The notes below the pieces were generated by a model that ran no database searches, was not told the DNA's origin, and was given only the letters and a program-made list of their open reading frames with translations. Below are positions 26,843-40,740 of a stretch of DNA of 43,589 bases, one piece after another (within the stretch, counting starts at the first letter, position 1; each line of letters starts with the position of its first letter). Source of the DNA: Paulinella micropora (Eukaryota; Cercozoa; Imbricatea; Euglyphida); NCBI GenBank assembly GCA_009731375.1, contig BJOX01000067.1, forward strand, positions 1,107,463 through 1,151,051. Direction: 5' to 3'. The translations under genes were made by a program, and so were the position numbers.

Positions 26843-26874
<32 letters not shown>

Positions 26875-27064
26875 CACATACATACATACACACACATACA
26901 TGCATACATACATACACACATACATACATACATACATACATACATACATACATACTTACATACTTACATACATACATACATACATACATATGTACACACA
27001 TACATACATACATACATACATACATACATACATACACACACACACATATACATACATACATAAA

Positions 27065-27096
<32 letters not shown>

Positions 27097-27268
27097 CACA
27101 TACACATACACACACATACATACATACATACATACATACATACATACATACATACATACATACATACATACTTACATACATACTTACATACATATGCACA
27201 CACATACATATGTACATACATACATACATACATACATACATACACACATACATACATACACACATACA

Positions 27269-27299
<31 letters not shown>

Positions 27300-27305
27300 G
27301 TACAC
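24401..27305. repeat. GTAT/GTCT higher-order satellite, then ATAC
   Basis: Alternating blocks of ATGT and CTGT with GCAT punctuation to 26660. A segment of ~470-490 bp is repeated (25479-25720 resembles 25947-26207). Then a 40-nt unique piece (26672-26708), ACGT-rich units, and ATAC satellite to 27305. No exon signal convincing enough to call. Confidence 0.9.
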
Positions 27306-27409
27306 ACATGCATAGCAAGCTGTTAACTTCGTGTCACGTACATGCATATATACATATATATACATATCTATCTATACATCTATGCATACATATACACAAA
27401 TACATTTAC
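27306..27409. repeat. Exon 4 echo remnant and short satellite
   Basis: A ~30-nt diverged fragment of exon 4 (27311-27340; sense ACGTGACACGAAGTTAACAG) downstream of the exon 4 donor, in ATAC/CTAT satellite. Confidence 0.6.
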
Positions 27410-27469
27410 CATGTCTTGCGGAGTATGAAGTGCACATAATTTCGTGGCACGTTGACAGAGTACTGCCAC
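27410..27469 (-). CDS. OPR/HPR-repeat protein gene, exon 4
   Basis: 60 nt; acceptor tatctgcag|GTGGCA, donor GACATG|gtaaat; phase 0 both sides, 20 codons (residues 93-112). It encodes [20 protein letters not shown], the end of repeat 1 and the TPQDM opening of the second repeat core, which continues in exon 5 as ANLLDSISDL. Reading across both junctions gives an unbroken repeat (VEKNL-VAVLCQ and TPQDM-ANLLD). Upstream of it lie 23 partial copies that keep the acceptor and about 17 codons (27.67-32.22 kb). None of them has a donor, so this is the only spliceable version in the window. Confidence 0.88.
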
Positions 27470-30400
27470 CTGCAGATATATAGATGGATGGGTAGGTAGG
27501 TAGGTAGGGTAGGTAGGTAGGTAGGGTAGGTAGGTAGGTAGGATAGGTAGGTAGGGTAGGTAGGTAGTTAGGGTAGGTAGGTAGGTAGGTAGGGTGAACA
27601 GGGTAGGTATGTAGATGGGTAGGTATAGGTAGGTAGGTAGGTAGGTAGATAGAAAGATAGATAGGTAGGTAGCATAATGCGTTTTTAATTTCGTTGCACG
27701 TTGACAGAGTACTGCAACCTGCAGTTAGATAGATGGATGGGTAGGTAGGTAGGTAGGGTAGGTAGGTAGGTAGGATAGGTAGGTAGGGTAGGTAGGTAGG
27801 CAGGGTAGGTAGGTAGGTAGGTAGGGTAGGTAGGGTAGGTATGTAGATGAGTAGGTAGGTAGGTAGATAGAAAGATAGATAGGTAGGTAGCATAATGCGT
27901 TTTTAATTTCGTTGCACGTTGACAGAGTACTGCAACCTGCAGATATATAGACGGATGGGTAGGTAGGTAGGTAGGGTAGGTAGGGTAGGTAGGTAGGTAG
28001 GGTAGGTAGGTAGGTAGGATAGGTAGGTAGGGTAGGTAGGTAGGTAGGGTAGGTAGGTAGGTAGGTAGGGTAGGTAGGGTAGGTGGGGTAGGTATGTAGA
28101 TGGGTAGGTAGGTAGGTAGGTAGCTAGGTAGGTAGATAGAAAGATAGATAGGTAGGTAGCATAATGCGATTTTAATTTCGTTGCACGTTGACAGAGTACT
28201 GCAACCTGCAGTTAGATACATGGATGGGTAGGTAGGTAGGTAGGTAGGTAGGTAGGTAGGTAGGGTAGGTAGGTAGGTAGGGTAGGTAGGGTAGGTAGGG
28301 TAGGTAGGTTGGGTAGGGTACGTAGCGTAGGTATGTAGATGGGTAGGTAGGTAGGTAGGTAGGTAGGTAGATAGGTAGGTAGGTAGGTAGGGTAGGTAGG
28401 GTAGGTATGTAGATGGGTAGGTAGGGTAGGTAGGTAGGTTGATAGATAGAAAGATAGATAGGTAGGTAGCATAATGCGTTTTTAATTTCGTGGCACGTTG
28501 ACAGAGTACTGCAATCTGCAGATAGATAGATGGATATAGGTAGGTAGGTAGGTAGGCAGGTATAGAAAGATAGATAGGTAGGTAGCATAATGCGTTTTTA
28601 ATTTCGTTGCACGTTGACAGAGTACTGCAACCTGCAGTTAGATAGATGGATGGGTAGGTAGGTAGGTGTAGGTAGGTAGGTAGGTAGGTAGGTAGGTAGG
28701 ATAGGTAGGTAGGGTAGGTAGGTAGGTAGGGTAGGTAGGTAGGTAGGTAGGGTAGGTAGGGTAGGTGGGGTAGGTATGTAGATGGGTAGGTAGGTAGGTA
28801 GGTAGCTAGGTAGGTAGATAGAAAGATAGATAGGTAGGTAGCATAATGCGATTTTAATTTCGTTGCACGTTGACAGAGTACTGCAACCTGCAGTTAGATA
28901 CATGGATGGGTAGGTAGGTAGGTAGGTAGGTAGGTAGGGTAGGTAGGTAGGTAGGGTAGGTATGTAGATGGGTAGGTAGGGTAGGTAGGTAGGTTGATAG
29001 ATAGAAAGATAGATAGGTAGGTAGCATAATGCGTTTTTAATTTCGTGGCGCGTTGACAGAGTGCTGCAACCTGCAGATAGATAGATGGATAGGTAGGTAG
29101 GTAGGTAGGTAGGTAGGTAGGTATATAGGTAGGTAGGTAGGTAGGGTAGGTAGGTAGGTAGGGTAGGGTAGGTAGGTAAGTAGGTAGGTAGGTAGGTAGG
29201 TAGGTAGGTAGGTATAGGTAGGTAGGTAGGTAGGGTAGGTAGGTAGGTAGGTAGGTAGGGTAGGTAGGTAGGTAGGTAGGTAGATAGAAAGATAGATAGG
29301 TAGGTAGCATAATGCGTTTTTAATTTCGTGGCACGTTGACAGAGTACTGCAACCTGCAGATAGATAGATGGATAGGTAGATAGGTAGGTAGGTAGATAGG
29401 TAGGTAGGTAGGTAGGTAGGTTGATAGATAGAAAGATAGATAGGTAGGTAGCATAATGCGTTTTTAATTTCGTGGCACGTTGACAGAGTAATGCAACCTG
29501 CAGATAGAAAGATGGATAGGAAGGTAGGTAGGTAGGGTAGGTGGGTAGGGTAGGTAGGTAGGTCGGGTAGAAAGGTAGGTAGATAGGGTAGGTAAGTATG
29601 TAGGTTGATAGATAGAAAGATAGATAGGTAGGTAGCATAATGCGCTTTTAATTTCGTGGCACGTTGACAGAGTACTGCAACCTGCAGATATATAGATGGA
29701 TAGGTAGGTAGGTAGGTAGGTAGGTAGGTAGGGTAGGTAGGTAGGTAGGTAGGTAGGGTAGGTAGGTAGGTAGGTAGATAGAAAGATAGATAGGTAGGTA
29801 GCATAATGCGTTTTTAATTTCGTGGCACGTTGACAGAGTACTGCAACCTGCAGATAGATAGATGGATAGGTAGATAGGTAGGTAGGTAGATAGGTAGGTA
29901 GGTAGGTAGGTAGGTTGATAGATAGAAAGATAGATAGGTAGGTAGCATAATGCGTTTTTAATTTCGTGGCACGTTGACAGAGTAATGCAACCTGCAGATA
30001 GAAAGATGGATAGGAAGGTAGGTAGGTAGGGTAGGTGGGTAGGGTAGGTAGGTAGGTCGGGTAGAAAGGTAGGTAGATAGGGTAGGTAAGTATGTAGGTT
30101 GATAGATAGAAAGATAGATAGGTAGGTAGCATAATGCGCTTTTAATTTCGTGGCACGTTGACAGAGTACTGCAACCTGCAGATATATAGATGGATAGGTA
30201 GGTAGGTAGGTAGGTAGGTAGGTAGGTAGGTAGGGTAGGTAGGTAGGTAGGGTAGGTAGGGTAGGTAGGGTAGGTAGGTTGGGTAGGGTACGTAGCGTAG
30301 GTATGTAGATGGGTAGGTAGGTAGGTAGGTAGGTAGGTAGATAGGTAGGTAGGTAGGTAGGGTAGGTAGGGTAGGTATGTAGATGGGTAGGTAGGGTAGG

Positions 30401-32364
30401 TAGGTAGGTTGATAGATAGAAAGATAGATAGGTAGGTAGCATAATGCGTTTTTAATTTCGTGGCACGTTGACAGAGTACTGCAACCTGCAGATAGATAGA
30501 TGGATAGGTAGGTAGGTAGGTAGGTAGGTAGGTAGGTAGGTAGGGTAGGTAGGTAGGTAGGGAGGTAGGGTAGGTAGGTAGGTTGGTAGATAGAAAGATA
30601 GATAGGTAGGTAGCATAATGCGATTTTAATTTCGTGGCACGTTGACAGAGTACTGCAACCTGCAGATAGATAGATGGATAGGTAGATAGGTAGGTAGGTA
30701 GGTAGGTAGGTAGGTAGGTAGGTATATAGGTAGGTAGGTAGGTAGGGTAGGTAGGTAGGTAGGGTAGGGTAGGTAGGTAGGTAGGTAGGGTAGGTAGGGT
30801 AGGTATGTAGATGGGTAGGTAGGGTAGGTAGGTAGGTTGATAGATAGAAAGATAGATAGGTAGGTAGCATAATGCGTTTTTAATTTCGTGGCACGTTGAC
30901 AGAGTACTGCAACCTGCAGATAGATAGATGGATAGGAAGGTAGGTAGGTAGGGTAGGTGGGTAGGGTAGGTAGGTAGGTCGGGTAGAAAGGTAGGTAGAT
31001 AGGGTAGGTAAGTATGTAGGTTGATAGATAGAAAGATAGATAGGTAGGTAGCATAATGCGCTTTTAATTTCGTGGCACGTTGACAGAGTACTGCAACCTG
31101 CAGATATATAGATGGATAGGTAGGTAGGTAGGTAGGTAGGTAGGTAGGTAGGTAGGGTAGGTAGGTAGGTAGATAGGTAGATAGAAAGATAGATAGGTGG
31201 GTAGCATAATGCGTTTTTAATTTCGTGGCACGTTGACAGAGTACTGCAACCTGCAGATAGGTAGATAGGTAGGTAGGTAGGTAGGTAGGTAGGTAGGTTG
31301 ATAGATAGAAAGATAGATAGGTAGGTAGCATAATGCGTTTTTAATTTCGTGGCACGTTGACAGAGTAATGCAACCTGCAGATAGAAAGATGGATAGGAAG
31401 GTAGGTAGGTAGGGTAGGTGGGTAGGGTAGGTAGGTAGGTCGGGTAGATAGGTAGGTAGATAGGGTAGGTAGGTATGTAGGTTGATAGATAGAAAGATAG
31501 ATAGGTAGGTAGCATAATGCGCTTTTAATTTCGTGGCACGTTGACAGAGTACTGCAACCTGCAGATATATAGATGGATAGGTAGGTAGGTAGGTAGGTAG
31601 GTAGGTAGGGTAGGTAGGTAGTTGGGTAGGGTACGTAGCGTAGGTATGTAGATGGGTAGGTAGGTAGGTAGGTAGGTAGGTAGATAGAAAGATAGATAGG
31701 TAGGTAGCATAATGCGCTTTTAATTTCATGGCACGTTGACAGAGTACTGCAACCTGCAGATAGATAGATGGATAGGTAGGTAGGTAGGTAGGTAGGTAGG
31801 TAGGTAGGTAGGTAGGGTAGGTAGGTAGGTAGGTAGGGTAGGTAGGTAGGTAGGGTTGGTAGGTAGGGTAGGTAGGTAGGTAGGTAGGGTAGGTAGGTAG
31901 GTAGGTAGGGTAGGTAGGTAGGTAGGTAGGTAGGGTAGGTAGGTAGGTTGGTAGATAGAAAGATAGATAGGTAGGTAGCATAATGCGATTTTAATTTCGT
32001 GGCACGTTGACAGAGTACTGCAACCTGCAGATAGATAGATGGATAGGTAGATAGGTAGGTAGGTAGGTAGGTAGGTAGGTAGGGTAGGTAGGTAGGGTAG
32101 AGTAGGTAGGTAGGTAGGTAGGTAGGTTGATAGATAGATAGATAGGTAGGTAGCATAATGCGATTTTAATTTCGTGGCACGTTGACAGAGTAATGCAACC
32201 TGCAGATAGATAGATGGATAGTAGGTAGGTAGGTAGGGTAGGTAGGTAGGTAGGTAGGTAGGTAGGGTAGGTAGGGTGGGTTAGTAGGTAGGTAGGTAGG
32301 TAGGTAGGTAGGTAGGGTGGGTCAGCATGTAGGTAGGTAGGTAGGTAGATAGATATTTAGTTAC
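27470..32364. repeat. Exon 4 acceptor-echo array, 23 copies
   Basis: Intron 3. Units of ~120-310 bp, each with a GGTA-rich block and a fragment holding the exon 4 acceptor (sense CTGCAG|GT) and ~50 nt of exon, ending at the same point ([15 protein letters not shown]). The 17 codons stay open in the copies inspected. Larger blocks recur almost exactly (e.g. 29487-29690, 29981-30180 and 31365-31570), so unequal exchange has acted on multi-unit segments. No donor in any unit. Confidence 0.93.
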
Positions 32365-32441
32365 CAGGTTTTTTTCGACTGGGCGAAAGCGGGCGACGCA
32401 TTGTAGGATAGTAGCAACTTCACTGGGCTGGAGTGAATTGA
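32365..32441 (-). CDS. OPR/HPR-repeat protein gene, exon 3
   Basis: 77 nt; acceptor ctatctag|TCAATT, donor AACCTG|gtaact; phase 1 in, phase 0 out. It encodes residues 68-92 and carries the first repeat core, [16 protein letters not shown] (core from residue 71), followed by RPVEKNL, the start of the second helix of the repeat. The junction residue with exon 2 is Val (G|TC). Six partial copies that keep the acceptor and about 30 nt ([11 protein letters not shown]) are scattered between 32.67 and 33.71 kb. The complete exon differs from them at several positions (Q for K, S for G), so the echoes resemble each other more than they resemble the exon. Confidence 0.85.
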
Positions 32442-32442
32442 C

Positions 32443-32524
<82 letters not shown>

Positions 32525-32603
32525 TGTTTGGTCTACCAGCTCTGCATATCCAAAGACATAGGCATCCATTCCACCCCGCCGCCAATCGGCGACTGGGTAG
32601 CGG

Positions 32604-32672
<69 letters not shown>

Positions 32673-32717
32673 TAGCAACTTCACCGGGCTTTAGTGAGTT
32701 GACTAGATAGATAGATG

Positions 32718-32762
<45 letters not shown>

Positions 32763-32830
32763 TAGCAACGTCACCGGGCTTCAGTGAATTGACTAGATAG
32801 ATAGATAGATAGAAGATAGATAGATAGATA
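32442..32830. repeat. GATA satellite with exon 3 echoes and element N fragment
   Basis: Exon 3 acceptor echoes at about 32673-32703 and 32762-32793. At 32525-32606 is an 82-bp piece of element N, whose longer copy begins at 41521. Confidence 0.88.
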
Positions 32831-33264
32831 GATGAGATATCGACTAATGTCAGAAAAAAGGAGCTTCTGATTTCATCAACCAAGAAAGTCTGTGGGTAAA
32901 GTATTAACCCGATGCCCAGCTAAGCCGTGATGTTTGCACGGAAGGGACTGATACAGGCGATACCAAATCTCCCTAGTACCAGGCGGGGCCAGGGCTCGTT
33001 CCATAAGCGCCCCTTGCAGAACGAGCTCCCACCTCCATTACAGAGGGCCCAGTAAGCAGATGGAGTTTCGAGACTGTTCGACAGTCTAGTATAAACCGAC
33101 AGAGCACTGTGGGTTTTATTCCGGGCTCAACAAGCGAGAAAGGGCACCCTGAGGGAACAGGATTGTGCTTCCCGTCGCTATTTCGGCATGTGACTTATAG
33201 GCGTATGGCTAGGCACACATAAGGCACCCCACCACGGGCCCAGCACACCCACACCATCCCCTAA
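32831..33264 (+). mobile_element. Dispersed element M, copy 5 (3'-truncated)
   Basis: 434 bp, starting GATGAGATATCGAC and cut at CCCCTAA by GATA satellite, the same break as in copy 3. Confidence 0.85.
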
Positions 33265-33265
33265 C

Positions 33266-33316
<51 letters not shown>

Positions 33317-33329
33317 GTAGATAGATAGG

Positions 33330-33400
<71 letters not shown>

Positions 33401-33785
33401 TAGCAACGTCACCGGGCTTCAGTGAATTGACTAGGTAGGTATAGATAGATAGGTAGGTAGGTAAGTAGGTAGGTAGGTAAGTAGGTAGGTAGAGATAGTA
33501 GCAACTTCACCGGGCTTCAGTGACTTGACTAGTTAGGTAAACATAGGTAGGTAGGTAGGTAGGTAGGTAGGTAGGTAGGTAGGTAGGTAGAGATAGTAGC
33601 AACTTCACCGGGCTTCAGTGACTTGACTAGATAGGTAAAGATAGGTAGGTAGGTAGGTAGGTAGGTCGGTAGAGATAGTCGCAACTTCACCGGGCTTCAG
33701 TGAATTGACTATGTAGGTATAGATAGATAGGTAGGTAGGTAAGTAGGTAGGTAGGTAGGTAAATAAGTAGGTAGGTAGGTACACT

Positions 33786-33823
<38 letters not shown>

Positions 33824-33838
33824 CAAACAGATAGATAA

Positions 33839-33870
<32 letters not shown>

Positions 33871-33913
33871 ATAGATAATTACTTAAATTTATCAAAACGG
33901 TGGCAGCCCGCAG

Positions 33914-33957
<44 letters not shown>

Positions 33958-34020
33958 TACTTATATTTTTCAAAACGGTGGCAGCCCGCAGATAGATAGG
34001 TAGAGAGAGAGATAGATAGA
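33265..34020. repeat. GATA/GGTA satellite with exon 3 and exon 2 echoes
   Basis: Four more exon 3 acceptor echoes (33402-33433, 33498-33529, 33597-33629, 33673-33704), then two donor-side echoes of exon 2 (33893-33914 and 33971-33992, sense GGGCTGCCACCGTTTTGATAAA) in which the donor GT has become AA or similar. Confidence 0.87.
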
Positions 34021-35956
34021 TAGATTAGATTAGACTAGACTAGACTAGACTAGACTAAGCCTAGACCTAGCCTAGACCTAGCCTAGCCCTAGCCTAGCCC
34101 TGGCCCAGCCCTAGCCCAGCCCTAGCCCAGCCCTAGCCCTAGCCCTAGCCCTAGCCCTAGCCCAGCCCAGCCCAGCCCAGCCCAGCCCAGCCCAGCCCAG
34201 ACTAGACTAGTCGACTAGACTAGAGACTAGACTAGAGACTAGACTAGTCGACTAGTCTAGTCGACTAGACTAGTCGACTAGACTAGTCGACTAGACTAGA
34301 GACTAGACTAGAGACTAGACTAGAGACTAGACTAGAGACTAGACTAGAGACTAGAGACTAGACTAGAGACTAGACTAGAGACTAGACTAGAGACTAGACT
34401 AGAGACTAGAGACTAGAGACTAGAGACTAGAGACTAGAGACTAGAGACTAGACTAGACTAGAGACTAGAGACTAGAGACTAGAGACTAGAGACTAGAGAC
34501 TAGACTAGAAGAGACTAGACTAGAAGAGACTAGACTAGAAGAGACTAGACTAGAAGAGACTAGACTAGAAGAGACTAGACTAGAAGAGACTAGACTAGAA
34601 GAGACTAGACTAGAAGAGACTAGACTAGAGACTAGACTAGAGACTAGAGACTAGAGACTAGAGAGTAGAGACTAGAGACTAGAGACTAGACTAGACTAGA
34701 GACTAGAGACTAGAGACTAGAGACTAGACTAGAAGAGACTAGACTAGAAGAGACTAGACTAGAAGAGACTAGACTAGAAGAGACTAGACTAGAAGAGACT
34801 AGACTAGAAGAGACTAGACTAGAANNNNNNNNNNNNNNNNNNNNNNNNNNNNNNNNNNNNNNNNNNNNNNNNNNNNNNNNNNNNNNNNNNNNNNNNNNNN
34901 NNNNNNNNNNNNNNNNNNNNNNNNNNNNNNNNNNNNNNNNNNNNNCTAGACTAGACTAGACTAGACTAGACTAGACTAGACGAGACGAGACGAGACGACA
35001 AGACACGACAAGACACGACACGACACGACACGACACGACGAGACGAGACGACTAGACTAGACTAGACTAGACTAGACTAGACTAGACTAGACTAGACTAG
35101 ACTAGACTGGACTGGACTGGACTGGACTGGACTGGACTGGACTGGACTGGACTGGAATGGACTGGACTGGACTGGACTGGACTGGACTGGACTGGACTGG
35201 ACTAGACTAGACTAGACTAGACTAGACTAGACTAGACTAGACTAGACTAGACTAGACTGGACTGGACTGGACTGGACTGGACTGGACTGGACTAGACTAG
35301 ACTAGACTAGACTAGACTAGACTAGACTACACTAGACTAGACTAGACTAGACTAGACTAGACTAGACTCGACTAGACTAGACTAGACTAGACTAGACTAG
35401 ACTAGACTAGACTAGACTAGACTAGACTAGACTAGACTGTCCCAGCCCCAGCCCCAGCCCCAGCCCTAGCCCTAGTCCTAGTCCTAGTCCTAGTCCTAGT
35501 CTAGTCTAGTCTAGTCTAGTCTAGTCTAGTCTAGACTAGTCTAGTCTAGTCTAGACTAGACTAGACTAGACTAGACTAGACTAGACTGGACTGGACTGGA
35601 CTGGACTGGACTGGACTGGACTGGACTAGACTAGACTAGACTAGACTAGACTAGTAGACTAGACAAGACCAGACCAGACCAGACCAGACCAGACCAGACC
35701 AGACCAGACCAGGCAAGGCCAGGCCAGGCCAGGCCAGGCCAGGCCAGGCCAGGCCAGGTCAGGTCAGGTCAGGTCAGGTCAGGTCAGGTCAGGTCAGGTT
35801 AGGTTAGGTTAGGGAAGGTTAGGTCAGGTTAGGTTAGGTTAGGTTAGGTTAGGTTAGGTTAGGTTAGGTTAGGTTAGGTTAGGTTAGGTTAGGTTAGGTT
35901 AGGTTAGGTTAGGTAGATAGATAGGTAGGTAGGTAGGTAGGTAGATAGATAGATAG

Positions 35957-36030
<74 letters not shown>

Positions 36031-36115
36031 CGATGGTAGCCCGCAGATAGATTAGGTTAGGTTAGGTTAGGTTAGGTTAGGTTAGGTTAGGTTAGGTTAG
36101 GTTAGGTTAGATTAG
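34021..36115. repeat. Pentanucleotide CTAGA-family satellite with stepwise unit changes
   Basis: AGACT, CCTAG, CCCAG, GAGACTAGACTA, a 16-bp GACTAGAAGAGACTA unit, GACGA, GACTG, GACTA, CCAGA, CCAGG, TCAGG and TTAGG blocks follow each other with single-base changes of a 5-mer. Broken by a 121-N gap at 34825-34945. Pure GGTTA at 35798-35912, and again at 36051-36108 where it grades through GATTA into GATA. Confidence 0.93.
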
Positions 36116-36156
36116 ATTAGATAGATAGATAGGTAGGTAGGTAGGTAGGTAGATAG

Positions 36157-36226
<70 letters not shown>

Positions 36227-36307
36227 CGATGGTAGCCCGCAGATAGATAGGTAGAAAGATAGATAGATAGATAGGTAGAAAGAATAGATAGATAAATAGA
36301 TAAATAA

Positions 36308-36362
<55 letters not shown>

Positions 36363-36386
36363 TATAGAATGGATAGAATAGATAGA

Positions 36387-36456
<70 letters not shown>

Positions 36457-36457
36457 T

Positions 36458-36491
<34 letters not shown>

Positions 36492-36496
36492 TAGAC

Positions 36497-36568
<72 letters not shown>

Positions 36569-36616
36569 TAGATAGTCATATTTATCAAAGCGGTGGTAGC
36601 CCGCAGATAGATAGGT

Positions 36617-36682
<66 letters not shown>

Positions 36683-36773
36683 CTTGAAAGATAGGTAGAT
36701 AGAAAAGTTGGTAGATAAATAGATAGATATCTAGATGGATAGATAGATAGATAGATAGATAGATGGATAGATG

Positions 36774-36819
<46 letters not shown>

Positions 36820-36820
36820 C
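36116..36820. repeat. GATA satellite with exon 2 donor-side echoes
   Basis: (GATA)n with GACA and GGTA variants; short exon 2 tail echoes at 36230-36243 and 36579-36603 (GCGGTGGTAGCCCGC). Runs to the exon 2 donor. Confidence 0.88.
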
Positions 36821-36947
36821 CTATCAACGCAGTGGTAGCTTTCAACACTTGTACAAAAGCAACCTCTTTCACTTTCATATCCTTCACTCCTTGCCAAACA
36901 AAAGTTAGCTCTCTACCACGCAGCGATGACAACTTGCCCTTCAAGGT
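36821..36947 (-). CDS. OPR/HPR-repeat protein gene, exon 2
   Basis: 127 nt; acceptor ctacacag|ACCTTG, donor TTGATAG|gtctat; phase 0 in, phase 1 out. It encodes residues 25-66, with the segments [17 protein letters not shown] and [14 protein letters not shown], which read as two amphipathic helices. The final G joins the TC that opens exon 3 to make Val67. Acceptor-side partial copies ([14 protein letters not shown] then satellite) occur nine times at 37.1-39.6 kb, and a diverged tenth at 40111-40161. Donor-side partial copies lie at 33.9-36.6 kb. The complete exon is seen only here, and only here are both splice sites consensus. It precedes the first clear repeat core. Confidence 0.82.
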
Positions 36948-37010
36948 CTGTGTAGATAGATGGATAGATGGATAGATAGATGGATAGATAGATAGATAGG
37001 TAGATAGATG

Positions 37011-37085
<75 letters not shown>

Positions 37086-37210
37086 GAGTTAGCTCTCTAC
37101 CACGCAGCGATGTTAACTTGTCCTTCAATGTCTATGTAGATAGATGGATAGATGGATAGATAGATAGATAGGTAGATAGATAGGTAGATAGATGGATAGA
37201 TAGATAGAGG

Positions 37211-37265
<55 letters not shown>

Positions 37266-37266
37266 G

Positions 37267-37329
<63 letters not shown>

Positions 37330-37582
37330 GAGTTAGCTCCCTACCACGCAGCGATGTTAACTTGTCCTTGAATGTCTATGTATATAGATGGAGATGGATA
37401 GATGGATAGATAGATAGATAGGTAGATAGATAGGTAGATAGATGGATAGATAGATGGATAGATAGATAGATAGATAGATATATAGATAGATAGATAGATA
37501 GATGAGTTAGCTCTCTCTACCACGTAGCGATGCTAACTTGTCCTTCAATGTCTATGTAGATAGATGGATAGATGGATAGATG

Positions 37583-37640
<58 letters not shown>

Positions 37641-37679
37641 AAGATAGGTAGATAGATGGATAGATAGATAGAATAGATA
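36948..37679. repeat. GATA/GATG satellite with exon 2 acceptor echoes (three)
   Basis: Fragments with the exon 2 acceptor and first ~45 nt ([14 protein letters not shown]) at about 37088-37133, 37328-37376 and 37507-37555. Spacing ~180-240 bp. Confidence 0.9.
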
Positions 37680-38231
37680 GATGAAATATCGACTAATGTC
37701 AGAAAAAAGGAGCTTCTGATTTCGTCAACCAGGAAGTCTGTGGGTAAAGTATTAACCCGATGCCCAGCTAAGCCGTGATGTTTGCACGGAAGGGACTGAT
37801 ACAGGCAATACCAAAGCTCCCTAGTACCAGGCGGGGCCAGGGCTCGTTCCATAAAGCGCCCCTTGCAGAACGAGCTCCCACCTCCATTACAGAGGGCCCA
37901 GTAAGCAGATGGAGTTTCGAGACTGTTCGACAGTCTAGTATAAACCGACAGAGCACTGTGGGTTTTATTCCGGGCTCAACAAGCGAGAAAGGGCACCCTG
38001 AGGGAACAGGATTGTGCTTCCCGTCGCTATTTCGGCATGTGACTTATAGGCGTATGGCTAGGCACACATAAGGCACCCCACCACGGGCCCAGCACACCCA
38101 CACCATCCCCTAATTCTCTGTCTGTCGACAGATGGCACCCATTTCAAAAAATCAAGCCCAAGAGAGGGTCAGTGACACCTCAAGTGGCCTTGGTTCACTC
38201 CGTAGAGTAAGTGATAAGATCAACTGATGAA

Positions 38232-38232
<1 letters not shown>
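37680..38232 (+). mobile_element. Dispersed element M, copy 6 (full length)
   Basis: ~545 bp, flanked on both sides by GATGAAAT, whereas copy 1 is flanked by GATGAGAT on both sides. A 98-codon frame (37775-38071) exists only in this copy because of a one-base difference (AAAGCG), so it is not taken as a gene. Confidence 0.85.
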
Positions 38233-40110
<1,878 letters not shown>

Positions 40111-40161
40111 TATTTCACTTCTTGCCACACAAACGTAAATTCTCTTATTGGCCCTTCAACT
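40111..40161 (-). pseudogene. Diverged partial copy of exon 2
   Basis: Sense strand GCATAG|ATAGTTGAAGGGCC... reads [18 protein letters not shown] and aligns with LKGKL...[12 protein letters not shown] of exon 2 with a ~15-nt deletion. It reaches ~25 nt further into the exon than the other nine echoes and is the most diverged, so it may be the oldest. No donor. Confidence 0.7.
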
Positions 40162-40169
40162 ATCTATGC

Positions 40170-40228
<59 letters not shown>

Positions 40229-40229
40229 C

Positions 40230-40324
<95 letters not shown>

Positions 40325-40364
40325 CGGATAGATAGATGGTAAATGGATAGATAGATAGATAGAC

Positions 40365-40428
<64 letters not shown>

Positions 40429-40435
40429 CCATAGA
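40162..40435. repeat. (GATA)n satellite
   Basis: Nearly pure GATA with a few point variants. Nothing else seen. Confidence 0.95.
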
Positions 40436-40601
40436 TAAGGTCAGGTGAAAAATCTCATCCTTTCAGCCAACCGTAAATACAGGAAAATTTGGGCTAAACT
40501 TTCATGTGTGGACAACAAATGTACCGTAATTACCGGCTGGCCGAAATTCTTCACAACTTTGAAGATAAGGCCAGCCGAAATTTTGCACATGGCCTTATCT
40601 C

Positions 40602-40661
<60 letters not shown>

Positions 40662-40700
40662 CACTAGGGGGGCCGAAATTTTGCACTTGGTCTTATATAT
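40436..40700 (+). repeat. Dispersed element P, copy 2, split by CTAT
   Basis: Shares CAACCGTAAATACAGG-like and GACAACAAATGTACCGTAAT segments with 22225-22410, in opposite orientation. A (CTAT)n expansion at 40603-40661 separates two GGCCGAAATTTTGCAC ends. Confidence 0.78.
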
Positions 40701-40703
40701 ATA

Positions 40704-40740
<37 letters not shown>

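Noticed and set aside
24402-26949. 672- and 516-codon Cys/Met/Val/Tyr or His/Thr/Ile/Tyr open frames
   Set aside because: Products of (GTAT)n and (GTCT)n on either strand; open in several frames at once.
27372-32156. Overlapping Tyr-Leu-Pro-Thr frames that include [13 protein letters not shown] segments
   Set aside because: The recurring segment is the exon 4 echo; the rest is (TACC)n. Not a tandem-repeat protein, since units keep an acceptor but no donor.
27470-32230. Mutually exclusive alternative exons (as in arthropod Dscam)
   Set aside because: The copies lack donors and are all truncated at the same point, so they cannot be spliced as internal exons.
34110-34165. CCCTAG repeats as telomere-like
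   Set aside because: Unit is not CCCTAAA and grades into CCCAG and CTAGA pentamers.
35798-35912. (TTAGG)n as a telomere
   Set aside because: It is one step in a gradient of pentamers inside an intron; not at a contig end and in an organism group that uses other telomere units.
37775-38071. 98-codon plus-strand frame in element M copy 6
   Set aside because: Open only because of a single-base difference; broken in the other five copies.
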